From Aeromonas veronii bv. veronii (GTDB taxonomy: Bacteria > Pseudomonadota > Gammaproteobacteria > Enterobacterales > Aeromonadaceae): 44,608 nucleotides of DNA. The DNA lies in the NCBI RefSeq assembly GCF_000820225.1, contig NZ_CDDK01000013.1:158891-203498 (forward strand), given 5' to 3'. This document shows, one piece after another, positions 1-8,748 of this stretch. Each line of letters begins with the position of its first letter. Positions within the stretch are counted from its first letter, which is position 1. The notes below the pieces were generated by a model that was given only the letters and a program-made list of their open reading frames with translations, was not told the origin of the DNA and made no database searches. The position numbers and the translations under genes are program-made.

Positions 1-350
1 TCGCGGGCAAAGGCGGCCAGCACAGGGGTGATGGCGCCCGCGGCGAAATCCTCCGGCACCCCGAGGCTAAGCGCCACGCTCCCTTCCGTCACTTGTTCTT
101 CGGCCTGTGCCAGCAGCGCCAGAATGCGGCGGGCCAGCCCCAGCAATTTTTCCCCCTCCGCCGTTGCGACCACCTGACGGCCAGCACGATCGAGCAGCGG
201 GCAGCCAAGCTGCTGCTCAAGGCGGCGGATCTGCTGGCTGATGGTGGATTGGGTCAGATGGACCCGTTCACCGGCGCGGGTAAAGCTGCCGGTGTCGATA
301 ATGGCGACAAAACTGCGCAGTAACAGGGGATCCAGCATGGGGCGCTCCAT
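1..350 (-). CDS. LysR-family transcriptional regulator (N-terminal part, cut by window edge)
   Basis: Translating the minus strand from the ATG at 350 gives an open frame to the window edge (about 116 residues). It begins MERPMLDPLLLRSFVAI and continues through a winged helix-turn-helix, including GSFTRAGERVHLTQSTISQQ and the following RRLEQQLGCPLLDR, which is the classic LysR DNA-binding signature. A second in-frame ATG at 338 (MLDPLLLRSF) fits the usual family start better. The effector-binding half lies outside the window. The gene is divergent from the MFS permease at 516 with 165 bp between them. In LysR systems this usually means the regulator controls the divergent gene, so this permease is its likely target (inference). 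The effector cannot be told. Confidence 0.9.
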   Translation of the reverse strand, partial: MERPMLDPLLLRSFVAIIDTGSFTRAGERVHLTQSTISQQIRRLEQQLGCPLLDRAGRQVVATAEGEKLLGLARRILALLAQAEEQVTEGSVALSLGVPEDFAAGAITPVLAAFAR

Positions 351-515
351 TTATAAAACCACTGAACTCCATTCTACCATTTAATTTCCAAATGACTTTC
401 GAGCCCGCTAGGCTGGCGTTTTTGCCTCCTTTAGACGGTGATCAGCCATGTTCAGCCCCGATGACTCCGCGTCCCGAATGCGCCCTGTTTCTCCCAGAAC
501 CGGAAACTGCACCCA

Positions 516-1778
516 ATGAATCAACGAAATACGGATCAACCCGCAGGCCAGACCGCCCTGCTGGTGCTGGTGATCCTGATTGGCCTTAACCTGCGCCCCT
601 TTCTCACCGCCATCGGCCCGCTGAGCGGCGAGATTGGCCGCACCCTGTCGCTGGGGATGGATACCCTCGCCTGGCTCACCCTGCTGCCGCTCTGGCTGAT
701 CGGGATTGGCGTGCTGCTCACCCCCAGCCTGCGTAGACGCACCAGTGCGCGCCAACTGCTGGGGGCCGCCCTGTTGCTGCTCGGCGTTGGCAGCGCTATG
801 CGCTTCGATGCCCAAAGCGGTGCCTTGCTGATCGCCAGCGCTGCGCTGTGTGGATTGGGGTCGGCACTGGTGCAGGGGGTGCTGCCCGCCCTTATCAAGC
901 AGGCCTTCGCCCACAAGGTGCCGCTGGTGATGGGGATCTTCTCTGCCTGCATGATGGGGGGCGGGGCGCTGGGGGCCAGTCTCACGCCACGGCTGGCGGC
1001 GAGCCTCGACTGGTCGCGGGCACTGGCGCTCTGGAGCCTGCCGGTGCTGCTGGCCCTCGTCTGGCTAGGGTGGAAAGTGCATCTGCCACGGGCCACGGCG
1101 GTCGCCATTCCCCACGGCGAGCGGCGGCTGATCACCTTGCCCCGCAGCTGGTTGCTGATCGTCTGCTTTGGCATCATCAACAGTGGCTACGGCATAGTTG
1201 TCGCATGGTTGGCCCCCGCCTATATGGCGCAAGGGTGGAGCGCCGCGCAGGCGGGCGAGCTGGTCGCCTGGCTGGCGCTGGCGCAGACCGCCAGCGGTCT
1301 CGGCTTGCCGCTGCTGGCGGCGCGCAAGATGGATCGGCGGCCGTGGATGGGCCTTGCCATCGCCATGCAGCTGGCGGGATTCGGCGGTCTCTGGCTGGCG
1401 CCAGCCAGTGCCCCGATTCTCTGGTGCATGCTGTGCGGTGCCGGTCTTGGCGGCAGCTTTTCGCTGATCATGGTGATTGCGCTCGATCACCTGCCCGACC
1501 CGCGCCGCGCGGGCACTCTGAGCGCCCTGATGCAGGGATTCGGTTTTATGCTGGCGGCCACCGGCCCCTGGGTGGCGGCGCGCCTCTATCACCTGTTCGG
1601 TGACTTTGCCGCCGCTTGGCAGTGGCAGCTGGGGGGATTGCTGCTGATGAGCCAGCTGGTGCTGCGTCTCGACCCGCGCCACTACCCTCGCGTCATGGGG
1701 TTACCGACCGCCAGCGAGCCGGCCTTTTCAGCGCCCCTCCCGGCCAGCACTGCGGCCCAAAGCAACACACCGGCCTGA
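516..1778 (+). CDS. MFS transporter of the CynX/NimT family
   Basis: A 420-residue protein with about 12 hydrophobic segments. The N-terminal stretch LVILIGLNLRPFLTAIGPL is characteristic of the CynX/NimT (cyanate permease / 2-nitroimidazole exporter, YeaN-like) branch of the major facilitator superfamily. It would sit in the inner membrane and move a small organic solute or drug; the substrate cannot be read from sequence. The C-terminus after the last membrane helix is a short Ala/Pro/Ser-rich tail. The ATG at 516 has only a weak GGAAA-like ribosome site upstream, but the start fits the first membrane helix. It is transcribed away from a LysR-type regulator, its probable controller. The stop codon lies in the loop of a perfect hairpin (1763-1791). 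Confidence 0.88.
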   Translation: MNQRNTDQPAGQTALLVLVILIGLNLRPFLTAIGPLSGEIGRTLSLGMDTLAWLTLLPLWLIGIGVLLTPSLRRRTSARQLLGAALLLLGVGSAMRFDAQSGALLIASAALCGLGSALVQGVLPALIKQAFAHKVPLVMGIFSACMMGGGALGASLTPRLAASLDWSRALALWSLPVLLALVWLGWKVHLPRATAVAIPHGERRLITLPRSWLLIVCFGIINSGYGIVVAWLAPAYMAQGWSAAQAGELVAWLALAQTASGLGLPLLAARKMDRRPWMGLAIAMQLAGFGGLWLAPASAPILWCMLCGAGLGGSFSLIMVIALDHLPDPRRAGTLSALMQGFGFMLAATGPWVAARLYHLFGDFAAAWQWQLGGLLLMSQLVLRLDPRHYPRVMGLPTASEPAFSAPLPASTAAQSNTPA

Positions 1779-1791
1779 GGCCGGTGTGTTG
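1763..1791 (+). terminator. Perfect 13-bp hairpin enclosing the MFS stop codon
   Basis: CAACACACCGGCC pairs exactly with GGCCGGTGTGTTG. The three-base loop TGA is the stop codon of the MFS gene. No run of T follows on either strand, so it is not a textbook intrinsic terminator. It lies between convergent genes (MFS and rluF) and may act as a terminator or as a 3'-end stabilising stem. Confidence 0.5.
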
Positions 1792-1845
1792 GGGATAACC
1801 GTGTTAGGGATGACAAGGTAGGCTGACGCCACTCAGGGGAGCAAC

Positions 1846-2862
1846 TTAGCGCCCCTTCTTTTGCCGTCCGGTGTTAGCGGTGCGCGGCTTGCCAGCGGCC
1901 GGTTTGCCACCCTTGGGAGCCCCTTTGCCAGCGCCGCCCTTGTTGGCAGCACCTTTACCCGCACCGCCCTTGCCCACCGGCAGCTTCTTCTCGAAGGCTT
2001 CCGGGCCCGGCACATTGGGGCGACCACCAATCTCGTGATCGTCATCGCGGCGCGGCTTCTTGCCCTGCCCCGGTTTGGCGCTTTGCGCCGCAGGGGCCTT
2101 GGCAGCCTTGGGCTTGTCGCCTTTGGCCGGTTTCACCTCGGAGGAGGAGTCCTCAATCAGCTTGAACAGATCGATCAGCTCGTCGTCGGTGAGATCGCGC
2201 CACTCGCCCACCGGCAGCCCCTTGAGGCTGACGTTCATAATGCGGATGCGCTCCAGCTTGGTCACTTCAAAACCGAAGTGCTCGCACATGCGGCGGATCT
2301 GGCGGTTAAGCCCCTGCACTAGCGTGATGCGAAAGACGAACGGCGCCTCTTTCTTCACCTTGCACTTCTTGGTCACAGTACCGAGGATCGGCACCCCGGC
2401 CGCCATGCCGCGCACAAACTCGTCGGTCACCGGCTTGTCGACGGTCACCAGATACTCTTTCTCGTGATCGTTGCCCGCCCGCAGGATCTTGTTGACCAGA
2501 TCGCCGTGGTTGGTGAGAAAAATCAGCCCCTGCGAATCCTTATCGAGCCGCCCGATGGGGAAGACCCGGGTGCTGTGGTTGACGAAATCGACGATGTTGT
2601 CCTTCTCGCCCGCCTCTGTGGTACTGACGATGCCCACCGGCTTGTTGAGGGCGATCAGCACCAGACTGTCCGCCTCGCGCGGCTCGATCACCTGACCGTT
2701 CACCTTGACCAGATCGCCAACCTGCACCTGATCACCGATCCCGGCCCGCTTGCCGTTGATAAAGACGTGGCCCTGCTCGATAAAGCGGTCGGCCTCGCGG
2801 CGCGAGCAGATACCGCTCTCGCTGATGTATTTGTTCAGGCGCATGGATTCGTTAGCCAGCAT
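1846..2862 (-). CDS. rluF: 23S rRNA pseudouridine synthase RluF
   Basis: A 338-residue protein matching RluF (formerly YjbC), which converts U2604 of 23S rRNA to pseudouridine. An N-terminal S4 RNA-binding domain (about residues 7-55, [19 protein letters not shown]) is followed by the RsuA/RluB/E/F catalytic domain. [10 protein letters not shown] at about 103-112 carries the catalytic Asp, and [14 protein letters not shown] is the other family signature. After about residue 245 the E. coli protein has a basic tail. Here that tail is longer and low in complexity, with repeated K/G/A blocks such as [20 protein letters not shown]. The start at 2862 matches the MLxxxS/VRLNKY start of E. coli RluF and has an AGGTGA ribosome site. 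It overlaps the end of a small ORF (2852-2974), suggesting coupling. Confidence 0.95.
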   Translation of the reverse strand: MLANESMRLNKYISESGICSRREADRFIEQGHVFINGKRAGIGDQVQVGDLVKVNGQVIEPREADSLVLIALNKPVGIVSTTEAGEKDNIVDFVNHSTRVFPIGRLDKDSQGLIFLTNHGDLVNKILRAGNDHEKEYLVTVDKPVTDEFVRGMAAGVPILGTVTKKCKVKKEAPFVFRITLVQGLNRQIRRMCEHFGFEVTKLERIRIMNVSLKGLPVGEWRDLTDDELIDLFKLIEDSSSEVKPAKGDKPKAAKAPAAQSAKPGQGKKPRRDDDHEIGGRPNVPGPEAFEKKLPVGKGGAGKGAANKGGAGKGAPKGGKPAAGKPRTANTGRQKKGR

Positions 2863-2974
2863 GAGTCACCTGCCACAGGGTCTGGGCCGCGCCCGGTTGT
2901 GCCATCGCCTGTTCCGGCTGCGCCGGAGAGGCTGTCTGCTGCATCAGCCAATTCACTACGTCAAAGTTCTGCAT
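2852..2974 (-). CDS. Small ORF (40 aa) overlapping the rluF start
   Basis: On the minus strand an ATG at 2974 opens a 40-codon frame beginning [20 protein letters not shown] and ending [10 protein letters not shown]. Its TAA lies inside the rluF start region, an 11-bp overlap. A GGA-containing purine stretch sits about 8 nt before the ATG. The composition (amphipathic N-terminus, Gln/Pro/Ala-rich middle) looks like a real small protein rather than noise, and the overlap suggests translational coupling with rluF. I do not recognise the family. It may instead be a leader whose translation controls rluF. Conservation in relatives would decide. Confidence 0.5.
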   Translation of the reverse strand: MQNFDVVNWLMQQTASPAQPEQAMAQPGAAQTLWQVTHAG

Positions 2975-3319
2975 ACCATTCCATCTTCAAAAAAGGCCAA
3001 TGCCAGCTTATCCATCAAAAAACGCCGCTACAGTAGCATAATTGCCCCCTTTCAGGGGCAGATAGTTGCAAGATAGCAGCGCCCAAGCGGGCATCCGCGG
3101 ACAAGTTCACGCCGCCGGATGGCCCGCGATGCAGCCTTTGAACAACCAGCCTGATGTAAGCGGCGGGGTCAGGCGCCCACAGCCAGCGCGGCCGAACGCC
3201 ATCAACTATACATATCACCTTGTTTCCATTAGGCTTTAAGCCGATTGGCAGCACCTTGGATGCTGCGCCAAACTTGCCCGCCCAGAGGCGGCCCCACCCC
3301 TATCGCCAAGGATTGCACC
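2975..3319. other. Intergenic region between rluF leader and hydrolase gene
   Basis: About 345 bp without a convincing gene on either strand. It should hold the divergent promoters for the small ORF/rluF and for the hydrolase. I see no strong -35/-10 pair, operator palindrome or repeat. Confidence 0.5.
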
Positions 3320-4900
3320 ATGCAGGCTCACACTCGCCGCCTTGTTCGCCGTGCTCTGCTAACCCTGTTGCTGCTGTTGCTGACCGCGTGGGCGGTGATC
3401 GCCTACTTCGCCTGGCAGGCTGCGCCGCTGCAGCTGTGGCACACAGTGGTGCCCCCCGAACTCAGTGCCGATGAGCTCGACAGCAGCGACTGGCAAGCCT
3501 ATCTGACCCGCGAAGCAGAGCTGTTCGAGCTGGTGGCCACCGAGGTGGTCGCCAAGACACCGCCGGAGCAGCAACTGGCCAGCAATCGCTACTATCAGGA
3601 CGCCCCCATCAATCCCGCCCGCTTTCAGCAGAACTGGAACCGCTCCTACCTGCTGCGCCCCGAGGGGGAAGTCAAAGGGGTGGCGGTGCTGCTGCACGGC
3701 CTGACCGACTCCCCCTACAGCCTGCGCCATCTGGCCAGACGCTATCAGCAGCAGGGCTTTATCGCGCTGGGGCTGCGGATCCCCGGCCACGGCACCGTGC
3801 CCGCTGGCCTCGTGGATGTGGATTGGGAGACCTGGCTGGCCGCCACCCGACTGGCGGTGCGGGAGGCCAGATTGCTGGCACCGGGCAAGCGGCCGCTGCA
3901 TCTGGTGGGCTTTTCCAACGGCGGCGCGCTGGCGGTGAAATATGCGCTCGATGCGCTGGCCGACCCAAGCGGCACACTGGCAAAACCGGATCGGCTGGTG
4001 CTGATCTCCCCGATGATCGGGGTGACCCGCTTTGCCCGCTTCGCCGGGCTCAAGGCCGTGCCTGCCCTGCTGCCCGCCTTTGCCAACGCCGCCTGGCTCG
4101 ACACCATGCCGGAGTTCAACCCGTTCAAGTACAACTCGTTTCCGGTCAACGGGGCGCGCCAGTCCTATCGCCTGACCCACGCCATCCAGCAGCAAGTGCG
4201 CCAGCTGGCCGCCAGTGGCGAGCTGGCGGCGTTTCCCCCCGCCCTCACCTTCCAGTCGGTGATGGACTACACCGTCAGCACCCGCTCCATCATTGCCGAT
4301 CTCTACCACTACCTGCCGGCCAACGGCAGCGAACTGGTGCTGTTTGATATCAACCGCAGCACCCTGTTTGGCCCGCTGATGAGCTCGGCCTCCGAGCTGG
4401 CGCTGCACCGCTTGCTGCCAAACGCCCCCGGGCACTATCGCCTCACCGTGGTGGGCAATATGGACCCCGCCTCCCCCGCAACCCAGGCCAGAACGCTGGC
4501 CACCGCCGATCAGCCTGAGCAGCTCCGCCCGCTGGGTATCGATTATCCCAAGGAGATCTACTCCCTCTCCCATGTGGCGCTCCCCTTCCCGATGGACGAC
4601 CCCCTCTATGGCATGGCGGCGCGCCCGCAGCAGCGGGAGCAATACGGCATCAATCTCGGTGGTCTGGCCCTGCGTGGCGAGCGCGGCGTGCTGATCGTCA
4701 ACCCCGGCGCCCTCACCCGCACCTCCTCCAACCCCTTCTACCCCTATCTGCAGCAGCGGGTGATGGAGACCCTCACCGCCCCTCCCATGGCCCGGTCTGC
4801 CGCCGTAACCCCAGCCAGCAGCGGTCAACCTGATGCGGCCTATCAGGCAGAAGTGGAGCGGTTTTTACAGGAGAGCGACGAGAGCAGCGCGCCTTTCTAG
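3320..4900 (+). CDS. Envelope-anchored alpha/beta-hydrolase (serine hydrolase)
   Basis: A 526-residue protein. The N-terminus is basic (MQAHTRRLVRR) and is followed by one long hydrophobic segment (LLTLLLLLLTAWAVIAYFAW), so it is probably a membrane-anchored periplasmic enzyme. VLLHGLTDSPYSLRHLA (oxyanion HG region) and GLRIPGHGT are alpha/beta-hydrolase motifs. GFSNGG at residues 197-202 is the nucleophile elbow with Ser199. A late His in SLSHVALPF would complete the triad. Substrate unknown: carboxylesterase or lysophospholipase-like. The ATG at 3320 has AGGA 9 nt upstream and places the signal anchor at the N-terminus. A longer frame from a TTG at 3245 would put 25 residues before the anchor and is less likely. 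A palindromic terminator lies at 4958-4985. Confidence 0.8.
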   Translation: MQAHTRRLVRRALLTLLLLLLTAWAVIAYFAWQAAPLQLWHTVVPPELSADELDSSDWQAYLTREAELFELVATEVVAKTPPEQQLASNRYYQDAPINPARFQQNWNRSYLLRPEGEVKGVAVLLHGLTDSPYSLRHLARRYQQQGFIALGLRIPGHGTVPAGLVDVDWETWLAATRLAVREARLLAPGKRPLHLVGFSNGGALAVKYALDALADPSGTLAKPDRLVLISPMIGVTRFARFAGLKAVPALLPAFANAAWLDTMPEFNPFKYNSFPVNGARQSYRLTHAIQQQVRQLAASGELAAFPPALTFQSVMDYTVSTRSIIADLYHYLPANGSELVLFDINRSTLFGPLMSSASELALHRLLPNAPGHYRLTVVGNMDPASPATQARTLATADQPEQLRPLGIDYPKEIYSLSHVALPFPMDDPLYGMAARPQQREQYGINLGGLALRGERGVLIVNPGALTRTSSNPFYPYLQQRVMETLTAPPMARSAAVTPASSGQPDAAYQAEVERFLQESDESSAPF

Positions 4901-4957
4901 GGCGTGTGTGGCGAATCGGCGAAGCTGCGCGGACACTTGGCGCGATAGCGATACGAG

Positions 4958-4985
4958 AAAGGGGCCGTCAATTGACGGCCCCTTT
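4958..4985. terminator. Bidirectional terminator hairpin
   Basis: AAAGGGGCCGTCAA is followed at once by its exact reverse complement, a 28-bp perfect palindrome with A-rich and T-rich edges. It lies between the hydrolase (+) and the VOC gene region (-), so it can serve both strands. Confidence 0.75.
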
Positions 4986-5023
4986 CTGTTGCTGATGGCG
5001 ATGGGAGTGATGGCTTGGTGGGC

Positions 5024-5116
5024 TCAGGGATAGATGCTCACTTCTATCAGATTCTGATCCGGGTCGAGGAAGTAGAATGATTCTGATAGGTGTTGCACCG
5101 TCAGGCGCCGCGCCAA
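5024..5116 (-). repeat. Partial copy of the VOC gene 3' end in a 30-codon open frame
   Basis: The last roughly 65 bp of the VOC gene (5122-5490) recur 98 bp downstream with few changes. Read from a TTG at 5116, the copy is open for 30 codons and ends ESFYFLDPDQNLIEVSIYP, while the gene ends ESVYFLDPDQNLIEVSIYP. Differences in that stretch are one Val-to-Phe codon and one silent Asn codon. The spacer sequence between the copies has no visible relation to the gene. Translation is uncertain because the TTG has only a poorly spaced AGGG before it. It may be the scar of a partial tandem duplication or of recombination with a foreign allele. Confidence 0.75.
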
Positions 5117-5121
5117 CCCTG

Positions 5122-5490
5122 TCAGGGATAGATGCTCACTTCTATCAGGTTCTGATCCGGGTCGAGGAAGTAAACTGATTCTATCGGCCCACAGGCACCG
5201 CTTTTGGTCACCGGCCCCTCGACAATCTCCACCCCGTGGCAGGTAAGCTGGGCCATCACCTGCTCCAGCGGCCAGCGGGTGATAAGGCAGACATCCCCCG
5301 ACCCCACCTGCGCTCGGTTACGAGGCTCCTGCCCCAACAGTTGCAAGTTGATCTTCTGGTTGCCAAATCCCACCGCCCGGCGCCCCGCACCGAAGGTAAT
5401 GGCCTCCATATTGAGCACCGAACTGTAAAAGGCCACGGCCCGTTCGATATCGCTGACCGTCAATACCAGATGGTCGATATGGCTGATCAT
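5122..5490 (-). CDS. VOC-family (glyoxalase/fosfomycin-resistance fold) protein
   Basis: A 122-residue single-domain protein of the vicinal oxygen chelate superfamily. The N-terminal MISHIDHLVLTVSDIERAVA carries the usual first metal ligand (His7), and the C-terminal FLDPDQNLIEVSIYP carries the usual last one (Glu117). This length fits small stand-alone glyoxalase/FosA-like proteins annotated as VOC or virulence-associated. Reaction and substrate are unknown; it is distinct from gloA at 19109. The start has a strong AGGAGGT ribosome site. It borders the AT-rich island. Its 3' end is partly duplicated just downstream (5024-5116). Confidence 0.85.
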   Translation of the reverse strand: MISHIDHLVLTVSDIERAVAFYSSVLNMEAITFGAGRRAVGFGNQKINLQLLGQEPRNRAQVGSGDVCLITRWPLEQVMAQLTCHGVEIVEGPVTKSGACGPIESVYFLDPDQNLIEVSIYP

Positions 5491-6022
5491 GGTTACCTCC
5501 TGGTGACGCCGACAAGGCGGTCAATTGCAACAACACTTGAGATGACAGCATACCGATACGGCAGGCGACGGGCAAAAAATGGTATCTAGATCCAGTTATT
5601 TTAATAAAGAGTTACCAAATTTCCTTCGTTGAAAAATTTCGACGTATATAGGAATACGAGATAATTCATCTTGCCTTTACAAAAACCACTGGATACCATT
5701 TAAGGATTTTATAACTATTTCAAAGTACCTTCTTATATATTTGCGATCCATCTTAGAGTTTCTGAGAAATGTATGTAAATCATGGAAAATCCATACAACT
5801 TTTCTGGCCGTGTGAAAATCACATGAACAACGTTGAACAGCTAGTTGGCTCCCCATCCAACCGTAGCAATTACAGATTCGCCAATGACCAAGTGAAGAAA
5901 GTAACAAAAGTCGCGAGACGAGACGAAGCCACAACTCACTTAAACGATACAGAAAATGCATCGGGTAGTGACTTCAAGAAGCAAGTCGCTTGCACCTCAC
6001 AATCCTAGGGGGTATCCCATAA
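5491..6022. other. Left edge of AT-rich island; no gene seen
   Basis: Composition changes from GC-rich to AT-rich at about 5580-5600. Two short frames (5769-6008 plus, 5677-5961 minus) have no recognisable features and unlikely residue patterns. Small inverted repeats occur, for example ATGGA-AAA-TCCAT at 5782-5794 and GCAAG-TCG-CTTGC near 5985. The operon promoter should be here but I could not fix it. A purine-rich AGGGGGT lies about 11 nt before the ATG at 6023 and is the likely ribosome site. Confidence 0.5.
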
Positions 6023-7921
6023 ATGACCGTTCCAGAACTTGAATTCCTGAAAAATGAAGCCGGTGAAGAAGAAGGACTTTCCGACGCAGGTATCGAAACC
6101 TTCCGCGATGATCCATATGCAAGCTGTGCCAGAGAGGCTGGTCAAAACTCACGCGATGCTGGCCTTGATGGCAAGCCAGTCCGAATGACGTTCGATTTGA
6201 AACAGGAAGATATTGCAAATATCCCTTTTCATGCATCACTTGCGAGAACCTTGAACTGCTGCAGCAGCCAAGCTCATGCAGAGAAAGAAAAGGAGTTTTT
6301 CAAAAATGCGTGTGCCGTAATGTCCAGAGATACATTACCAATTTTGAGAATATCCGACTTCAATACGAAGGGACTTATAGGACCTCCAGAGAAAAGTGGA
6401 ACGGCATTTCACTCATTGCTGAAGTCATCAGGAGTAAGCAAAAAAGACAGCGAAACCTCAGGAGGGTCTTACGGAATAGGGAAAAATGCAAATTTTGCAG
6501 TTTCAGACCTGCAAACAGTTATGTATTCGACACTTTATGTTGGAGAAGATAATGAGCATCATTTTGCAGCACAAGGTAAGGTAAAGCTAGTATCTCATAC
6601 TGACGGGAACAACGTTCATAGGCGTGCTATAGGGTACTGGGGATTCTCTGATAACTTCCGAGCCATTACCAACGCCTCTCAAGTTCCAGCATGGATGCAA
6701 CGTTCAGATGTTGGAACTTCTATATTTTGTGTCGGATTTCGCGAGTCGGAAGACTGGGCTGAACGGATGGCATTCTCGCTTGTTTCCAATTTTTTTGTAG
6801 CTATTCAAAATGAAGACATGGAATTCGAGGTAGATTCTGGAAAAATAAAAATAAACAGCAATACCCTTGAGGAATTATTATCGAATGATGCTATTGAAGA
6901 AACAGCTGATAGATCTGGGCACTCTTCCGAGTTGGAATTTGCACGTCAACTATACAAATGTCTAGTTGCGGAAACTGCTACAGAAGAAATCATTGATATC
7001 CCTAACTTGGGAAAAATGAAAGTCCGGATACTAATGGAAGTTGGCATGCCGCGACGGGTTGGATTTGTTCGAAATGGCATGCTTATTACCGATAACCTCA
7101 GGAATTTTGGCCATGTTCTTGCAAGGTTCAATGGCGCAGATTTCATCGCGTTGGTAGAACCCAATGATGATTCCGCAAGCAAGGTTCTTAAAAAGCTGGA
7201 GAATCCTGCGCACAATGCTTTTTCTGCAGAACGTATATCTGACCCTGAAGGGCGACGTACTACGGAAAAAGCAATGCGTAAATTGGGTGAAAAATTACGA
7301 AACATAATTAAATCATACACAACCATACCAGTTCAGGACTCATTAACACTAGATGAGTTGGGAGAGTTATTTTCTTACAAGGGAACATCAGATACAGAAC
7401 CAGATCCCAACAGTGAGAACGATCCTGAAAAATACACATATTCAGCAGCTCATGTTAATACCAGAAAAAATAGTACTTATCGCCATAATGTTAAAGATGA
7501 CGGGCAGAATGGCAGGCACAAAGCACGTAATAGCACAACATCCAATGGAGGAAGCAGCTCTCAACCAATATCTAAAGGAGCTGAAGATACTGATAGATCG
7601 GATATGCATACCGCATTAAATCTATTGGATGTAAGGAACCGTATAGCCCCTGATGATAAAGGCATAGCTAAGTCAAGAACGTTATACTTTAGTTCTCCTG
7701 TCACGGGGAAAATTGAGTTGATATTACAAGCAACAGGTGTCAATACCCCTGAGAGCTTACATCCAGTAAACGCAAACGGTGCATCTATCAATAATAAAAA
7801 ACTTTTACTTGATGTAAAAGAGGGGACAAGAAACTCCATTTATGTCGAGTTTGATGAACCTTATGATGGCCCCATTGAAATTTACGCCAGAAAAATCTCC
7901 AGCATGGGAGAAACAAAATGA
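6023..7921 (+). CDS. GHKL-fold ATPase, MORC/MutL-like, of a putative defence module
   Basis: A 632-residue protein. Three GHKL (gyrase/Hsp90/histidine kinase/MutL) ATP-binding motifs are visible: the N box REAGQNSRDA (37-46; Glu38, Asn42, Asp45), a DxNxKG form of the G1 box (RISDFNTKGL, 109-118) and the glycine-rich lid SGGSYGIGKNA (147-157). A second domain (about 200-440) contains MPRRVGFVRNGMLITDNL, which resembles the S5-like transducer region of MORC-type proteins. Residues 455-525 form a polar Asn/Ser/Asp/Gly linker. A beta-rich segment (about 550-632) ends the protein. MORC-like GHKL proteins are known near restriction-modification genes, where they are thought to remodel DNA-protein complexes. 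The stop overlaps the next ATG by 4 bp, so the three genes are an operon. No nuclease motif is seen in this protein. Confidence 0.8.
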   Translation: MTVPELEFLKNEAGEEEGLSDAGIETFRDDPYASCAREAGQNSRDAGLDGKPVRMTFDLKQEDIANIPFHASLARTLNCCSSQAHAEKEKEFFKNACAVMSRDTLPILRISDFNTKGLIGPPEKSGTAFHSLLKSSGVSKKDSETSGGSYGIGKNANFAVSDLQTVMYSTLYVGEDNEHHFAAQGKVKLVSHTDGNNVHRRAIGYWGFSDNFRAITNASQVPAWMQRSDVGTSIFCVGFRESEDWAERMAFSLVSNFFVAIQNEDMEFEVDSGKIKINSNTLEELLSNDAIEETADRSGHSSELEFARQLYKCLVAETATEEIIDIPNLGKMKVRILMEVGMPRRVGFVRNGMLITDNLRNFGHVLARFNGADFIALVEPNDDSASKVLKKLENPAHNAFSAERISDPEGRRTTEKAMRKLGEKLRNIIKSYTTIPVQDSLTLDELGELFSYKGTSDTEPDPNSENDPEKYTYSAAHVNTRKNSTYRHNVKDDGQNGRHKARNSTTSNGGSSSQPISKGAEDTDRSDMHTALNLLDVRNRIAPDDKGIAKSRTLYFSSPVTGKIELILQATGVNTPESLHPVNANGASINNKKLLLDVKEGTRNSIYVEFDEPYDGPIEIYARKISSMGETK

Positions 7922-8745
7922 GGATAACTGAAAATACTAGATTTCCACACCCAGTGCTCGGGCTTGATAGCGGTGACTTTGTCGCTGGGGAATTTAGCAT
8001 ACAAATACAAGTCAAAGAAGATCGGTCTGCAGGTACAGTGACTTTGGAGCATGCAATCACTCTAACTGAACCAGCAATTCGAGCTCTAGTTGAGAGTAAT
8101 CAAGCATCGGTTGGATGCATAATAAAATGTGCTGATACCTTCTTCAGCGATCTCAAAAAAATGACTTGGTCAACCGGGATAACAGATTTCCCTCCAGATC
8201 AATTACTTAATCAGGTTACTTTTCGCCCAATCGTTTGGTTGAAAAAAGACTTGGATAATTGGGATCCTGGTACGATCAATTCTGAGTTCTCCCCTCCTAT
8301 ATCTCTCAAGAAGAGCGATATTATTGCAATTGGTAATGAGTTAATGATAAGCGTCGGGCAAGCGAAGCTGACACCTATTGAGAGTATTTTCGAGCTTGTT
8401 AAGTCAGAAAGGATTCCCGATGGAGAGTTACAGGTAGACATATCTGGATCCTGTATTGGTTTACTTGTCTCAGAAAAAACATTTCAGACTCTTAGTGAGC
8501 TGAGATTACAGTCACACTCGAAAGATATATTGATGAGTTCGATATATCTTCCTGCGGTAATGGAGGTTCTAGACATACTCCGTAATGACAGCAAGGAATA
8601 TGAATTTCAGCGCTGGTACCAGCCATTTCTTGCCAAGTGTCATGCAAAGGGTATCGACATAGAATCAAACCATTCAATTCTTGAAGCAGCACAATGTCTT
8701 TTGGAACATCCAATATCTCATCTTGGAAAAATTGCAGAGGAATAA
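7918..8745 (+). CDS. Unknown protein (275 aa), second gene of GHKL operon
   Basis: I do not recognise a family. The start codon overlaps the upstream stop (ATGA), which implies translational coupling with the GHKL ATPase. The protein is soluble, with no signal peptide or membrane segment. The N-terminal 200 residues look beta-rich (FSIQIQVKED, GTVTLEHAITL, VTFRPIVWLKKDLDNWDPG), and the last 75 residues look helical (SIYLPAVMEVLDILR, EFQRWYQPFLAKCHAKGI). No nuclease, helicase or methylase motif is visible. It may be a structural, DNA-recognition or scaffold partner of the ATPase (inference from position only). Base composition matches the island. Confidence 0.75.
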   Translation: MRITENTRFPHPVLGLDSGDFVAGEFSIQIQVKEDRSAGTVTLEHAITLTEPAIRALVESNQASVGCIIKCADTFFSDLKKMTWSTGITDFPPDQLLNQVTFRPIVWLKKDLDNWDPGTINSEFSPPISLKKSDIIAIGNELMISVGQAKLTPIESIFELVKSERIPDGELQVDISGSCIGLLVSEKTFQTLSELRLQSHSKDILMSSIYLPAVMEVLDILRNDSKEYEFQRWYQPFLAKCHAKGIDIESNHSILEAAQCLLEHPISHLGKIAEE

Positions 8746-8748
8746 AAA

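Noticed and set aside
3359..4828. 489-codon minus-strand frame opposite the hydrolase
   Set aside because: The plus strand has clear hydrolase motifs and a ribosome site. The reverse product is His/Gly/Gln-rich shadow sequence.
5677..6008. Short frames on both strands at the island's left edge
   Set aside because: Residue composition is unlike real proteins (clusters of Leu/Arg/Ser or His/Asn), and no ribosome sites are seen.
7918..8745. Second operon gene as a PD-(D/E)xK nuclease
   Set aside because: No PD followed by (D/E)xK in a suitable beta-hairpin context could be found in the sequence, so the call was not made.
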